Origin: Porphyra umbilicalis
Taxonomy: Eukaryota; Rhodophyta; Bangiophyceae; Bangiales; Bangiaceae
Length of the DNA: 64,000 nucleotides
Assembly (NCBI GenBank): GCA_002049455.2
Contig: KV918940.1
Location: forward strand, 1-64,000
Direction: 5' to 3'
Under the pieces are notes generated by a model. It made no database searches and was not told the DNA's origin. It saw nothing but the letters and a program-made list of their open reading frames with translations. A program made the translations under genes and the position numbers. Each line of letters starts with the position of its first letter. Positions within the stretch are counted from its first letter, which is position 1. Positions 31,257-43,894 of the stretch are shown in pieces.

Positions 31257-34185
31257 TTTCTGCCCCGCCGACGATGTCGCCAGACCGACGAAACTCGTCC
31301 GTGCACTGTTGATTGGCATTGCGATCAGTCAGCGTGGCGCGCCCCATCAACCTCATGGAGACAGGGCTGCCTCCGTCTGTTCAGACAAGTGCTCGTCCAC
31401 CGTTGCTGGACTGCTCGGTCAGACTGGATCTGCACGTCCAAGGGCCGCCGGCGACTGCCGCGAATCGCGTGAAGGCCAACGGCACTTGTGACTGGAAATC
31501 GACCCCCTCTTGACGTCCCTTTCAATCAGTGACAGCTGCCACGGTTCGCTGTTTGCCGAGCAAAACCACCGCGCGGCGTCGCACCGCGGACCTGTGCGGC
31601 CTGCGCACACACCGCCGTTCGTGCCCTTGCCTGCATCGGCACTGTAGCGAGGCGGGCCACACTGGGGTATATAGAAAGACACTCCGCAAACCGTCGCAGG
31701 TCTACAGGCCTCCAGTGCCTGGAATCGGGGTCGACTGTAGACCTCGATTGCGCCACACCTGGGCCGGTGTCAGATTTGAGCCGCAGGGTGTAGACCTCGC
31801 TCTTCGCCTCGTAGGGTGGGGGTTGACAGGCCAATCAGAGTCCATCGCCGACCTTCAGATGGTAACCACTCAGAGCTCCGCATTTAGGTGGCCTGGCAGA
31901 CGGAACACCAGGGGGCCTGACAGTATTTCAAGGAGTTCAATCTCTCGGCTCGTACTTTACTTGATGACAGCAAACACAGGTAGTCGCACCTATAGGAACA
32001 TTGAGCGAGGTGGGTCCACCCCGCCGTCCTCCTATAGAACTGGCTCTTAGTCAAATGTTGGGATGTGGGAAACGAAAGCATCAGTATTCCGTTTTGCTTG
32101 TGTGTCAAATGTGGCGTCTGGAATGCTCTTCCCTGTGACGCGCTGGCAGCGACGGGGCTGTTAGGCAGGTTGCCGGTCGCTTTGCACCCGGCGACTGACG
32201 CTCGGGTCCATTGAAGGCAACAGGGGACCGGGGACGTATGGGCAGTGCCAGACAAGCTCTGCGGAGCGTGGGTAGAGCGGTGAACGGTACTAGTGAGGTG
32301 GGGATACAACAGAACCGCTGAGGCGTGGCGGCCAGCGTGGCAACGGGTAAGCGGAGGAGGGAGGGGGGGGGATGCAGGCAGGTACAACAACAAGATTATG
32401 GGGCCCTCAGAAGAATACAAGACGGGACCACGGTTCGCAGGGGGGGAGAGGGCGGGACGCAGCTCCAGCAGAGGGGGCGGGTGGTGGCGGTCAGAGTCTA
32501 GGACACCGAGGCGGAAGCTGTGTGCGAAGCGGCGGAGGGTCGACCGGGGGGGGGGCGGAGGGGGAGGGGGGGGCGGGCGCAGGAGGGGTGGTTCAATCCG
32601 ACGGTGGGGGCGGGGGAAGAGGACGCGGCAGGTAGAAGCAGAGGTGATGGGGCCGTTGCCAAAGCCCGCTTTGGGCCTCAGGGCGGTGGCTGCTCCGGAA
32701 GTGCGCGCTTTCTGCATAATCCAGGCGCCAAGTCTTCTCCAATCAGCGTGTAGATTGTCTGTGGTGGCGACAATTGTTCAGATCTAACCAATCACAGCGC
32801 CGATGTGTGGGTGCTGATCCGCGTCACTTGCCCGCCCAAACTGAGTCGATCGCGGCGAGGGGACCGCCATCACAGGCACCCGCAGGTCTTTGCAGGCCTG
32901 CAACTGCCATTCCCTGATCGACGTCGACCTGCCTTCGTCCTGCCTCGGACGTCATCACCGGACGTCATTGACGTCCAATCGTACCACCACGGTCACACAC
33001 CCCCCCCCTATGTACCAGCCTCGCTTTTGCCTGCCATGCCGCTAGGTACTCCTCCGCACGCGACCGCTGTCAACAAGCATCCACACATGCCCCCCCCCGC
33101 TCCCTGTGCTGCCCCCCCCTGGCCTCCACCCAGCCCTCCCTCTCCCTCGTGACCGGCCGCCTCCTCTTCTGTGTTTTATTCTGCTTTTCTTTTTACTAGA
33201 CGGATGCCCTTCCATGGACCCTCCGCCCCACCTCCGCCCCTTGTCGTGGAGTGGCCAACTCGGCCCTCCATGGCCGGTGACTCAAGCACCGTGTCCGTCG
33301 CAGAACCGCCGCGCCCTGTCTCCCCCCCTTCTCCGCCCCCCTTCCCCAGCTCCCCGCTCCCCGCTCCCCTCTCTCCGCTTCCCCCTCCCCCCTCAGCCCC
33401 CCCCCCTCTCCAGCATCTCATTCCCCGCACACCACTGTCCTCACCGCGCTGTCCACCCGCCAGTCCCCGCCGCCGTTGAGCAGCACCCCCATGGTCGTCA
33501 TTGCCACAGTGTCCCCGTTCCGGTATTCTTTTGACCTTGTGGATGTCGATAATCGTTACGGTGAAGCGTTTGCTTCGCGTCGCTTGGGATATCCTATAGA
33601 GTGTCTCGGATAGGCAGAGCTGCTGAAGACTTGGAGTTGGGCGTCACTCCTGCGGTGCGGTAACTCCAAGCCTGGAGACCCGTGCCTGGGATCATGTGAC
33701 AGGGGGGGGGATTGGTGTGGCCTGAATGGTGTTGTGGGAGCGTAGACCTTGTGTGTGAATGCAGCCCGTGCGTGCAGGTCTACGTAGACCTCCACTCATG
33801 ACCCATTGGGGAGCGTAGACTAACCGAGTGTCATTTCGCACTCCACTGGGCAGCGACGCGGACCCCCCAATGCCTGACAGGCGCGCCAGGCCACGCCGTG
33901 GGCGACGCGTTGTTCCAAAAACGCTCCGGGCGCGGGCGCCGTGGGCACCCTGTACCGTCCGCATCCTCTACCCGTCGGTCACCGCGGCCGTTGACTGCCA
34001 ACGATCACCGTGCTGGCGGACCGCGTACCCCACTGTCCTGAAAAGGGTAAACGCCCCACGCAAGGGCGGAGTGGGCGTGGCACCGACCCGGTGAGCGGGT
34101 TGGTGACGTACTGGAAGTGTGCGCACTGCGCGGGTTGCAGAGAGATCCCCTGTTGCCTTGCCCCCACTTTCCACCCCTTGCCGCA

Positions 34186-37100
34186 ATGGGGTGGCTTCCC
34201 AGACGGCATCTTCGGCGGGAGCGTGGGCACCCCAGACCCGGGGGAGAGGCATGGCCACCTGCGTCGGTTGCTCCACCTTTTACCGCCACTGCCAAGCGCG
34301 GCGCGTCGGGCGCGTTGCGTTCCGCTTCCGCCACCACTGCGCCACCGACAGTGGCGACACGCTACGGTGCGAGCGGCGGTAGGACGGATTGGGGGCCGGC
34401 GGTGGGGGTAGACCAAACTCCCGCCGTCGTGCCGGAGGGGAACGCGGTGGGTACCACCGCCGCCCAAGTCGGGAGCGACCGGGGCTCGCGAGCAGTGGCG
34501 GACTGGGCGGCCGCGTCGGCTGTCAGTCCTCCCGTGGCGACGGGGAGCAATGGGTGGGTGCCACTGGCCGTGGCACCGGTGACGGCGACTGGTCATCCCA
34601 CGGCGAAGGATGGACATGACTGGTCCCCGCGGGCGGCAGCAGTGGCGACTTCTGGTCGCCCCGCAGGGACTGAGGACCTTGAGCGGACACACTCTTCGAC
34701 GGCGGTGGCCGCTGCCAAAGGTGCGGATGCCCCCACCGGTGCGAACAAGGCCCGCCGCCACAGAGGTCGTCGCGACGCCTCTTCCTCTGGGCTATCCGCG
34801 AGCGGCGCATTTGCCGCCGCCACCGTTGCCGCTGCTGCTGAAGCCGCTTCAGCCGCCGCCGCCACCGTGACAGCCCCTACCTCTGCCGGCACACCGCTGA
34901 GCGCCCCCTCCCATGGCGTCGCGCACTCCCGCGACCACCTGGGGCGCTGCAGCCGCGGCGCGAGCCGCTTCCTTCGCCGGTTGGGCGGCGGCGGCGGCCG
35001 GCGCGGGCCAGCCCGTAGCGCATCAGCCGATGGTGCAGCTGCGACCGCCGGGGTGACCGGAGCAGGATTCATCCGCGACGACAGGGGTAGTCCCTCAGGA
35101 GGCGGCAGCAGCGGCGGCGGCGACGGCGGAGGCGGCAGCGGCGGCGGAGGCGGCAGCGGCGGCGGAGGCAGCAGCGGTGGACTTGTTGCCGAAAGCGCTG
35201 GTGGAGGAAAGCTTGGCAAGGGTTCGTCTGGTGAGGTGCCCCTGGCGGCGCCTCAAGGCGACCCGCCACCGCACGGCGACGAGGTGGGACGGGCGGACAG
35301 TGACCCGGCTCTGTCGCAGGATGGGTCACCGCCACGAAAACCAGCGTCTTCGGTCGGCACGGGGCGGCGTGTCGAGGAGACACCACCAGGGCGGGAGAGT
35401 GACGAAGGGGGGGAGCCAGTTCGGGCAGGCTTTGTGCCGAATGGGATGGTAGCCATGCCCGTGACAGGGAGCGACAGCGGGAGTGCTGCCGGATCGTCCG
35501 ACTACGCGCCTTTGCCGCTCCCACTGACACCACCACGGGCTGCTACCACCGCCGCGGCCACTGCATCACCACCGCCGCCAACGTCGTCGCCCGCGCCATT
35601 GTCGCCGCCGCCTGTTGCCGCTGCGATTGATCAGCACCTGCGGACGGGCTTGGCGCTCCCTCCCCGAGGGGCAGCACAAACGCCACCGTCACTGCCCGCC
35701 AAGGCCGCCGGGTGTTCTACGCTGCCGGACAACCGCGGGGCAATCGAGTTGACATCCCCCACGCGTGCGCCCGCTGACGAGAATATCGTTCCAGCGCCGA
35801 CGCTGCACGACGCAACGGAGGCCGTCCTGGCTGACGCGGCGGCAGCGCCACCGTCGGCGCTCCACCCCTCGGCCCCCGCGCACGAGTTTGTTGACCTCCC
35901 TCCCCCACCAGCCGCCGACGATGGAGCATACACGCACGCCGCGCGCCCACCGCCGACCCTCGCGGGGCCCCTCCTGCGGACGGCGACGCCCCCCCCCTAC
36001 CTCCACGCCCCGCGGTCGGCGACCGCCGCGCGGCGGCCTGTGTGGGCTGGCGTCACTGCCGGCGCACTGTGGGAGGAGGCCCTACCGTCGCCGCCGGTGA
36101 CGCCGCCAAGTACACCCCCGACGTCGCTGCGAGGGGTGACGTTGCCTCGCCCGCCGGCGGCAGCACCCCTACGGGCGGCACCTGGCTCGGCACAGGGGAC
36201 CGTAGCGATCGACGCGGCAACTCCCTCGTCGGTTTCGCCGCAGACAGTGGTAGCGCTGGGGGCGACGGACCCGGCCTCGGAAGCGCCATCGAGAGAAGTC
36301 GACTTCGCATCATCGCTTATGTCATCTCCGCCCCCGCCGCGGCCGCTTCCACCACCACCGCTCGTATCCCCGGTCCCGGTGATGATGGCTGTCCCGGCGG
36401 TGCCACACGGTGTGCACGCTTCTGACCCACCACCGCCATCACCAGACACAGCGCACCCGCCACCCACTTCGCCGCTCGATACTGCCGCCTTCCCGTCGAC
36501 CAGTCCACCGCGGTCGCCGCTCGCCGCCGCCCGTAGCCGCTTGCGGTGGCACGACGTCGAGGGGCCCCCCCTCTCCCCCCCCGCGCCCTCCCCTCACTCC
36601 CCCTCCGCCAACGCTGCGGCCACCCCCGCAAGCGGCCGCGACGCCAGCGCCTCAGAGGCCGCACCTGGGGCGTCGGGGAGCTTCCGCAGCCTCTCGTTGT
36701 TGCGCCGCCGTCGGCTACGGCGGTCGGACGAGCAGGCGTCCCCGCGGGAGGAGGGCGGCGGAGGCCGTGGGGAGAGGCGGCGTGGCCGTCGCCGCCGCGG
36801 CCGCCGGCGATCACCGTCCCCACAGGAGCGAGCAGCGGTGGTGACGCGCGCGTCAGCACCGCGGTCGGCGAGCTCGCCGTCGGGGAGGGAGGTGGGGGGG
36901 GCGAGTGCGGCTAGGGACGGGCGTGCCTTGCGCCCGTCGCTCTCGGATGGCGGTGCCTCGTCACCGCCGCCGTCGCACGTGGGCGTGGGGGGTGTCTCGG
37001 CATCGACCGCCGCGTTGGCGGAGCCTACCGCGTCGGGAGGTGGGGCAACGTCTCTGGAGGCGGCGAGGCGCGCTCACGGCCTGGCCCCCGTGGAGGTGGA

Positions 37101-39368
37101 TGAGCGGGACCCGGCGCGGTGGATCGGAGGGGCGCCGTCTCCCCGCGGCGGCGGGCGAGCCATGACGTCGGCGCTCGCACCAGGTGGCGGGGGCGTGGCG
37201 TCACCGTCAAGCGGCGACACGGCCACCGCTTCTAGCGAGCAGACCCCCGTCGGCCGGGGTGGGGCTCCTGCTAGAGTCACGATCGCGGACGGCCGGGGGC
37301 TGGCCGAGGGCCACAAGGAGACAGTGTTCTCTGGGGATGGGCACCAGTCAGGCCTTGCTCCACCCTACGTCAAGGCGTCGGCGGTGACAGTCCACCCGCC
37401 ACCCGCGCTTGCGTCCTCACCCCCGATCGTCTCGGCGACCTTGGCCACACCAGCACGACCCCCACCGCCTGAGTCGGTCGTCGCCGCTGCAGCGACATCA
37501 AGCAGACGCAAGCTCACGACGGAGTCACCGTCGTTGGCTAAGCCACCCCTCGCCCCCATCAGCACCTGCACACCTGGCCTCTCGACGACCGTAGCTCCGT
37601 CGCAGCCCGCAACCCGCACCTCCGTTGAGACCCCGACGACCACTTCCTCCGTAGAGGGCCTCGTCGGCGCCATGCGCGGCCACTTGGACGCCGTAGAGGA
37701 GCGCGCGAACGGCGACATAGCGGCGGCGGTGCGTCTGCTGGCTGCGCTCGCCGGGGTCATTGCGCCGGTATGTCCTGCCGGCAGAGCCATAGCGCCCCCC
37801 CCGCCGGTCGGGATGCGACTGCCATGCTGCTCTCCATCGGCGGCGTCTACACGGTTGTTGATACGGCCGCCTCCGTCGTCGGCGCCTCAGCCGCTGCTAC
37901 CGCCGACGCACTCGCCATCCTCGGCGCTGCCGCGCGGTCCAGCCGCCGCGTGTGGGATGATGCCGAAGCAGTGTTGGCGGTGGCGTTGCTTGGGATGCGC
38001 CGCCATGCCGGAGGAGGTGGGGGGGCGGGGGGCGCAGCCGCGCGCATCGACCGGGGGGGGGTTGCTCTGTTGCGTGCAGCGGTTAACGCTGCAGAGAGCG
38101 ACGACGGCGGAGGAGCGGGCCTACCGCTGCCGTGCTTGACGCCTCGCGAGCGTGGCGAGGCCGTCGAGGGTGTTGCTGCCGCCGTGTACGGTGCGCTAGC
38201 ATCGCGGGGTACCGAGCTGCAAGTGGCCGTGGACGGCCTGACCGTGCTGGTCAGCTTAAGCGAGGCTGCCACCGTCGCCGGGCAGGCGGGTAGCCGCGTC
38301 GTCACTGCCGTACTCGGGGGCCTTCACGCCACTGCCGCCGTCACCCGCATTGGCGTGGCCGGCCGCACGCTCGTTGCAGCGCTCACGGGGGGAGCCGATA
38401 GCGTCCCTACGGATGGCTCTGCCGACTGCGAGCGTTTCACAGGTAGCCGACCGAGCACGGCCTCGTCGTCACGTGGGCGCCTGAGCGCCCGTGCCGGCCA
38501 GAGCGGTGATGGTCTTAGTGGAGGGGAAGCCTCGGCACCTGTGGGCAAACCGCGCCGGCGGCGGGGTAAGAGCCTGACGCGTCGGCGGACGTCCAAGGGC
38601 GGACTCACGGCAGACATGCCAGCTGCGGAACCGGCGTGTGCAGCCGCCGGCGGGGCCCGCTTGACGCCCCCTTTGCCAGCTGGTCGGACTGGGCATGAGA
38701 GCCCTGTCGATGGTGAATTGGGCAAGTCCGCTCCCGCCGTCGTGTCGGCGCATAGACCTCCGCCCCCGCCTGTAGCCACGCCACATCCTCGCCCCCCGCA
38801 CTTTGACGTCGACCCCGTGCGCCTGCTTGCCCGCACCCTCCGCCTGGCGACGGCTCTAGTAATCCACGGCGACGCGGCCACGGCGGGCGCGGCGGCCGAC
38901 TCGGTCGTCGCGGCTTCTGCCACCGCGGCGGCTGTGCGGCAAGCAGCAGGGATGGGTGGCCTCGCCGTAGGGGCCCTGCGCTTGTGCACGCACAAGTCGG
39001 GCTTGTGGCACGGGGGTGTGCACTACGCCGCAGCCGGGGAGAGTGGGGACAAGGAGGACGCATCCGTTGGGACGGACCCTCCCTCCCCTGCCGACTGGAA
39101 CAGCGGTTTGCGGCCATCATCCGCGTCGCTTGCCTCCTCTACCGCAGCGACCGTGGCGACGGCTGACTCTGGTCTCAGCGACAAGCGTCGACGGGTGCTG
39201 CTGGCTGCCGCGACAGCCTTGCTGGCAGCGCTTGTCACCGACGCTGATGGGCGGGCGGCGGTGGCCGCTGCCGATGGCGTCGGCACGCTGCTCGACGGCC
39301 TGGCCGACGCGACGTGTGGGGCGCTGCCTGTGAGGGCCAATAAGGTGGGGGTGACGGCTGAGAAGTGA
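34186..39368 (+). CDS. Very long disordered protein with C-terminal helical-repeat region; frame break at a C8 run
   Basis: About 1,720 residues. A first frame of roughly 1,200 codons is open without interruption: Ala/Ser/Pro/Thr-rich, with a poly-Gly/Ser tract around 35090-35185 and an Arg-rich basic segment with RRGRRRRGRRRSPSP near 36780. Its end, VEGLVGAMRGHLDAVEERAN and GDIAAAVRLLAALAGVIAP, is helical and continues naturally in another frame after a C8 run (37795-37802) as ATAMLLSIGGVYTVVDTAAS and further alpha-helical segments (AVDGLTVLVSLSEAATVAGQ, LLARTLRLATALVIHGDAAT). The latter look like armadillo/HEAT-type repeats. A second disordered, basic linker (38420-38780) divides them. I infer a scaffold-like intracellular protein; the family is not recognised. 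The start at 34186 is the first ATG in frame. The gene converges on the CRAL-TRIO gene, ending 143 bases from it. Confidence 0.6.
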
Positions 39369-39511
39369 ACGGATACGGGAGAGAGAAGACAGCAAGGATA
39401 CAAGAGAGCCTTTCCCCGTGAGAACCAGATAAAACACATGCCCGTCCCACGGCACGAAACAACACAAAATTGGCTAAAGACCCCCACCACTCCGAGTGTC
39501 CTGGTGACACA

Positions 39512-40790
39512 CTACTCTCCGACTTGCGCCGCCCCAGACCGCATGTGCATGGGCAGCACGCCCCCCCCACCCGCGACCCCAAAATAGGCAGAGTTGCTGT
39601 ACGTCCACCCGTCCGACCCCCCGAAGTCGGTCAGCAACGCACCTTCCTCGAACAGGGCGGCCATCCGTGCCGTGTCCGCTGCGACATCAGGGTACACAAA
39701 CACAATTTTCCCCGCCGTCACGGGGTCGATAAACGGGCGGATGGCCTTGAAAGCCACGTGGAACAGCCGCGGCGCTGCCCACATTACCGCCAGGCCGAGG
39801 CGCTCAGGGTAATGGTGTTGGAGGATGGTCAGGGTCGTCCTCTGCATGGCAAATGACGGCGACACTCGCCGCGAGTAGCCGACAAAATCAATGAGGAGGG
39901 TAAGCTTCTCAACGCCAAACGGCATGGCCGCCATCGCCCGCTCCAGGCTGTACACCAGCTGCAAAATGTTGGCAGGGCTGTCCTTGAATTCCACGACGCC
40001 CCGGCCAGGCCGCATGACGAGGATAGGACGACGAGCCGCACAAGCACCGCGCACAAACTGCTTGCCAGACGCCGAGACGGCATGCACGAGCTGCACGTTG
40101 GCGTCGTCGCTCGCGGACAACGCACCCGTAAAAGCGGCAGGCGCGGCCGCAGAAACCGCCGCCATGAGCCCATCCACGCCAAACGACTGCCGCCACGTGT
40201 ACGTCTCACGAACCGCCGCCACCGCAGCGGGAACAGCATAGTCGCGCGCGCGGAGGTGACGCCAGAGGCAGGCATCGTCGAGCCAGGCGCTGGGTGTACC
40301 AGGAACGACAGGGAGATCAGCATTCAGCTGAAACACGGGGGAGGTGTGAACACAACAGTATATTCAATGCAGGGAAGCAGTGAGATGGAAATGCAGGGAA
40401 ACGGGGGGGAAATAGCATGACAACTGGGTCATGAAGCGGTCGAGCCCAAGTGAAAAAAAAAAAGAAGGGCATGGCGTGTGAGAAGGCGGAAAAAGAGAGG
40501 CAGGGAATAGCGAGGCAGGGAATAGCCCGTGAATGAGGGGACCTGCAAAATGCATGCCACAATGCACGAGCTGTCTGCCCCGCAGGTCAACATCCACGAG
40601 CAAGAGAGCCGGCCAAAGAGTAAAAACAGATGCAGCACAGCCATATGACTCGACGAGAGCACCCACCACGTACGTCGCGGCGAAGAGCCTCAAATTGATC
40701 CTTGTGGGCCGCATCACGAGTAAACGGAGGGCCGACGGTAGCCTCGGTCGACGATGGGGATGGGGACGTGGTGGTGGCGGCGCCCACCAT
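39512..40790 (-). CDS. CRAL-TRIO (Sec14-like) lipid-transfer domain protein (2 exons)
   Basis: 310-residue product. Exon 1 is 40790-40674 (MVGAATTTSPSPSSTEATVG up to FEALRRD) and exon 2 is 40327-39512 (starting LNADLPVVPGTPSAWLDDAC). Donor GTACGT and acceptor TTTCAG give a phase-0 junction that rebuilds a continuous CRAL-TRIO N-terminal helical region (WLDDACLWRHLRARDYAVPA, then RETYTWRQSFGVDGL). The lipid-binding domain follows: GRPILVMRPGRGVVE-type strand, LVYSLERAMAAMPFGVEKLT, LLIDFVGYSRR, LTILQHHYPERLGLAVMWAA, PRLFHVAFKAIRPFIDP and TAGKIVFVYPD. All are hallmark positions of Sec14-like phosphatidylinositol/phosphatidylcholine transfer proteins. The intron (40673-40328) is about 346 bases. 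No signal peptide, so cytosolic. Confidence 0.87.
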
Positions 40791-43700
40791 GGCGATGAAG
40801 CGCTGCCTCAGCGACCGAGACGGCTAGAGGAACGGAAGCGTTCTGACAGCCTCTTTGCTTACACGGCGAGCACACACTGTGAGATGGAATACTATCTTCG
40901 AGAACATCTGCAGGAGTATCACTTTGAGATCTAAAAAAGGGTAATCTCCTGGATTTATGGTCAAACAATTCCGAAGACGATGGCACAGACCGCCCTGGGA
41001 TTGCTTGGAGCGAATCGCGAAGGCAGTCTGGAACACAGCGTTTTGTCCCCGATTCCTTAAAACTGAGAACTGCGAGATTCGAACACGCCCACCGATGGTT
41101 CGCAGAACAGTCGCACATTGATCATGCGATCAAATGATGCCCACTTTTTGTTGATCTCGGAGACAGAGCCCGCAGTGGAGTTCAGAAGTGCTCGAAGACC
41201 ATCTGCACCGATATTCAGTGGGAATTATCCTCACACCAGCACCTGCAGATTTGGCAACTGTCCGGCGAAGTTGCTGCCCCATGCTCATGAAGGATCATTC
41301 CGATTCGCTGGTTCTAATCGTTCTGCGTATCGTGCTGAGGACTGTCCTGAAGTGGGAGTAAGATCATCCTGAGGATCGTGCTCAGGACTATCCTGGCGTC
41401 GGAGTACAATCATCCTGGGGATCGTCGTCATAGATTGAGTGAACGAGTGCGCAAGATTGATCTAGATTCCTGCCTCAAGGACTCGATCGTAGATGATAGC
41501 CTAGACTACTTCGAGTGACGTCGTGAGGAGGGTCTGCCGAAACCGATCAGAGAGCAAGACCTGCCCATGGGGCGTCGCTCCTGGGCCACAAAGCGTGTGC
41601 AGAGGGAGCCTCAATGTTACTTGGTAGTCGTGCGACCGACACGCTGGTTCCCGGCGCAGAGGGAATGGGAACTGGGTAAACATGCGTCGGCTCGCACATC
41701 GAGAATACCGTGAAGTCCCGGACGCACCCAGTCCCGATTTATGAATGATTGGGTCTACTTCACGCGCAGTAAATTCGTTCTCAGCTTAGTGGCAATCTCG
41801 TCCCCTTTCGTCCTAACACAGCACGTCCCGAACTCGCAATCCCCCGGTTCAATACGATTCAGAAGCATTCGCACCAGTGTCTCAAGCGCATGAGTGATGT
41901 GTCAGATTGCAAGTTGGGCATTGCTCTGAACGAAGAGAATGTCCACAGGTTTGTGTTCACACTGTTGACGAAATAGGCAGACATTTTGTTTGCGGAAAAG
42001 GCAGTCAGACTATCACTTGAACAAGTCCTCACATTTTGTTCGAATGACAGTCCCCGAGATGATCTGTGGGTCAGGATGAAACTGCTTCTAGAACGATCCC
42101 AGAGTCAGTCCCGAAGATGATCCGTTGAACGAGTCCAGAACTGTAGTGATGAACTGCCGAATCACAGAGGTCACTCGAGAATCAGGCATTCTGAAATGTA
42201 GGATTTTCGCTGATCCACGGAACTTTTGTGCACATGATCCTCCGAATCATGCTGAGGCCATCTCACAGGAGCTTTGCATGGCTATCTCAAAACACTCTTT
42301 CGCGTCTACTCGTTATAGATTTACAAGCCGGCAAATTTAGAACTATCCCGGCGATGAAATACCGACCCGCAGTGAAGCGGACCGTGGAATCATTCGGGGA
42401 GCAATTTCGCGGATCGTGTCATGACGACTGCGCGTGTAGGATTTCAAGAGAAACGGACCCACGTTCTATTCTAGAGATTAAACATCTAGAATCGATCGTG
42501 GGGGCCGTTTCCAACGCCTGAGAGGGGGTAGAGTTGCAAACGATTTAGATCCAAATCCCCCTCCTGACGCCTTTGCGATGGGGCCTCTTTCCGCGCCTTG
42601 TGCTGCTCATGTTCAATTTATCACCCGATTTGAAGCCATTGTAGCCTCCTCATTGCTCGGGGGGACCTCGCATTCACACGATAAAACGGTCACACATGCC
42701 ATGTGGCGGGGCGGGGGGCAGCGAACGGCGGCGCCTATACTGGGTGCCGGCTGCCGGTCTACCGCTGCCGGCATGCCCATGAGCGACCGTGCCGCTGGCG
42801 CCGCCCCGCCGGCAGCCCAGGCGGCCGTCGTGGTGGCCGCGGCTGCGCGCGCCGCGGCCGAAAGGCACGGGGACGTGGCGCCGTCGGCGGCCGTGTCGAC
42901 AGCCGAGCGGGCGGGGAGCGCCTCCGCCGCCGCCGCCGCCACCACCGCCGCCGCCGGCTGCTAATCCACGTCACGCGGGACGGTGCCGGGGGGGGCCGCC
43001 CCGTCGGTCGTGGCGGGGGGGAGAGACGTAGCGTCGGCACCCCCCCCGCCAGCACCCGATGGCCACCGGCACAGGGCGCCGCGGCCAGTGATGCGCGGCG
43101 CCACGGTGGCGGAGTGGAGTGTGTCATGCCGCGGTACCCCCCCCCCCACCAGCAAGGGCCGTCACGCGGTCGCCGTCGGCGGCGACGGAGATCGCGGCGG
43201 CGGCTGCCGCTACCTCCCCAGCCACCGACCACCGCGCCGCGCGCTGCGACGTGCCGCAGAGGAGAGATAACCGGCAGGCAGTGACGGGGCTGGACGGCGA
43301 AGCGTCGCTAGAACCGTGCCCGCTGGTGGCCCCAGCGGGTGGCTGCATGATCGTCGCCCCCGCTGCGGGCGCCGCGGCGATACCCGCTTCCACCGAAGCC
43401 GGAGACCGCCACGCCTCCGGTGCCTCCGTGCTGGAGCTCGTGGGCGCTGGTGCAGCAGCGGCGGCTTTTTCCGCGTCTGTAAACGGGTGAGGATAAGCCT
43501 CGTCACCGTCGGCGGCAGTGGCGGCGGCCCAGTCTACGGGGATCGCTGCACCGCCGCCGCCCCCACCGTGGTACCAAACACGTATTAAACATGCCTGGCC
43601 CACTTCTTGGGGTGGCCGCCCAGCAGGCGGAAGCCGGGCAGGGTGACACAGGGGCGGTCGCCACCGCTTCGCGAAACCCCCGCTGAGGTTCTTTGTTCTC

Positions 43701-43890
43701 GCGCAGTGCTGGGGCCGGTGAGGGGGCGGCAGGGAAAGGTACGTGCCCTGACGCCTCCCACGCATCCGCCCCCACCGATGCCGTGGTGCTGACAGCAGCG
43801 GTTGCGGCCGGACCGCTCGCTGCATCAAACCCCCCCCAACCCGGCCTCCAACCCCACCCCCACCCCCCCCCCCTGCACCGGCGTCGACGC
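40791..43890. other. Stretch without a supported gene
   Basis: From 41000 to 42650 the DNA is much less GC-rich than the genes, contains only short open frames, and shows degenerate internal similarity such as repeated GGATCGT and CTCAGGACT-like phrases at 41330-41420; it looks like old mobile DNA. From 42700 to 43890 lies a GC-rich island open in several frames with Ala/Gly/Arg translations and no recognisable domain. Confidence 0.4.
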
Positions 43891-43894
43891 ATAA

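Larger units (their letters stand above)
28745..34185. other. Long intergenic stretch with scattered repeats
   Basis: No confident gene. It alternates AT-richer DNA (29150-30060, 31000-32300) with GC-rich islands (30150-30950, 32420-32650, 33100-33480). Two clusters rich in CATCGA/TCGATG are listed separately. A perfect 16-bp palindrome, AGGTCTACGTAGACCT, lies at 33776-33791, and the GTAGACC motif recurs around 31700-31800 and 33745. A 9-base inverted pair, GTCCAATAG, lies around 31025-31080. The immediate upstream region of the long plus-strand gene at 34186 is at its end. Confidence 0.4.

Noticed and set aside
41060-41110. Minus-strand GTGTTCGAATCTCGC resembling a tRNA T-arm
   Set aside because: The T-stem has a mismatch and no matching anticodon or acceptor stems could be found around it.
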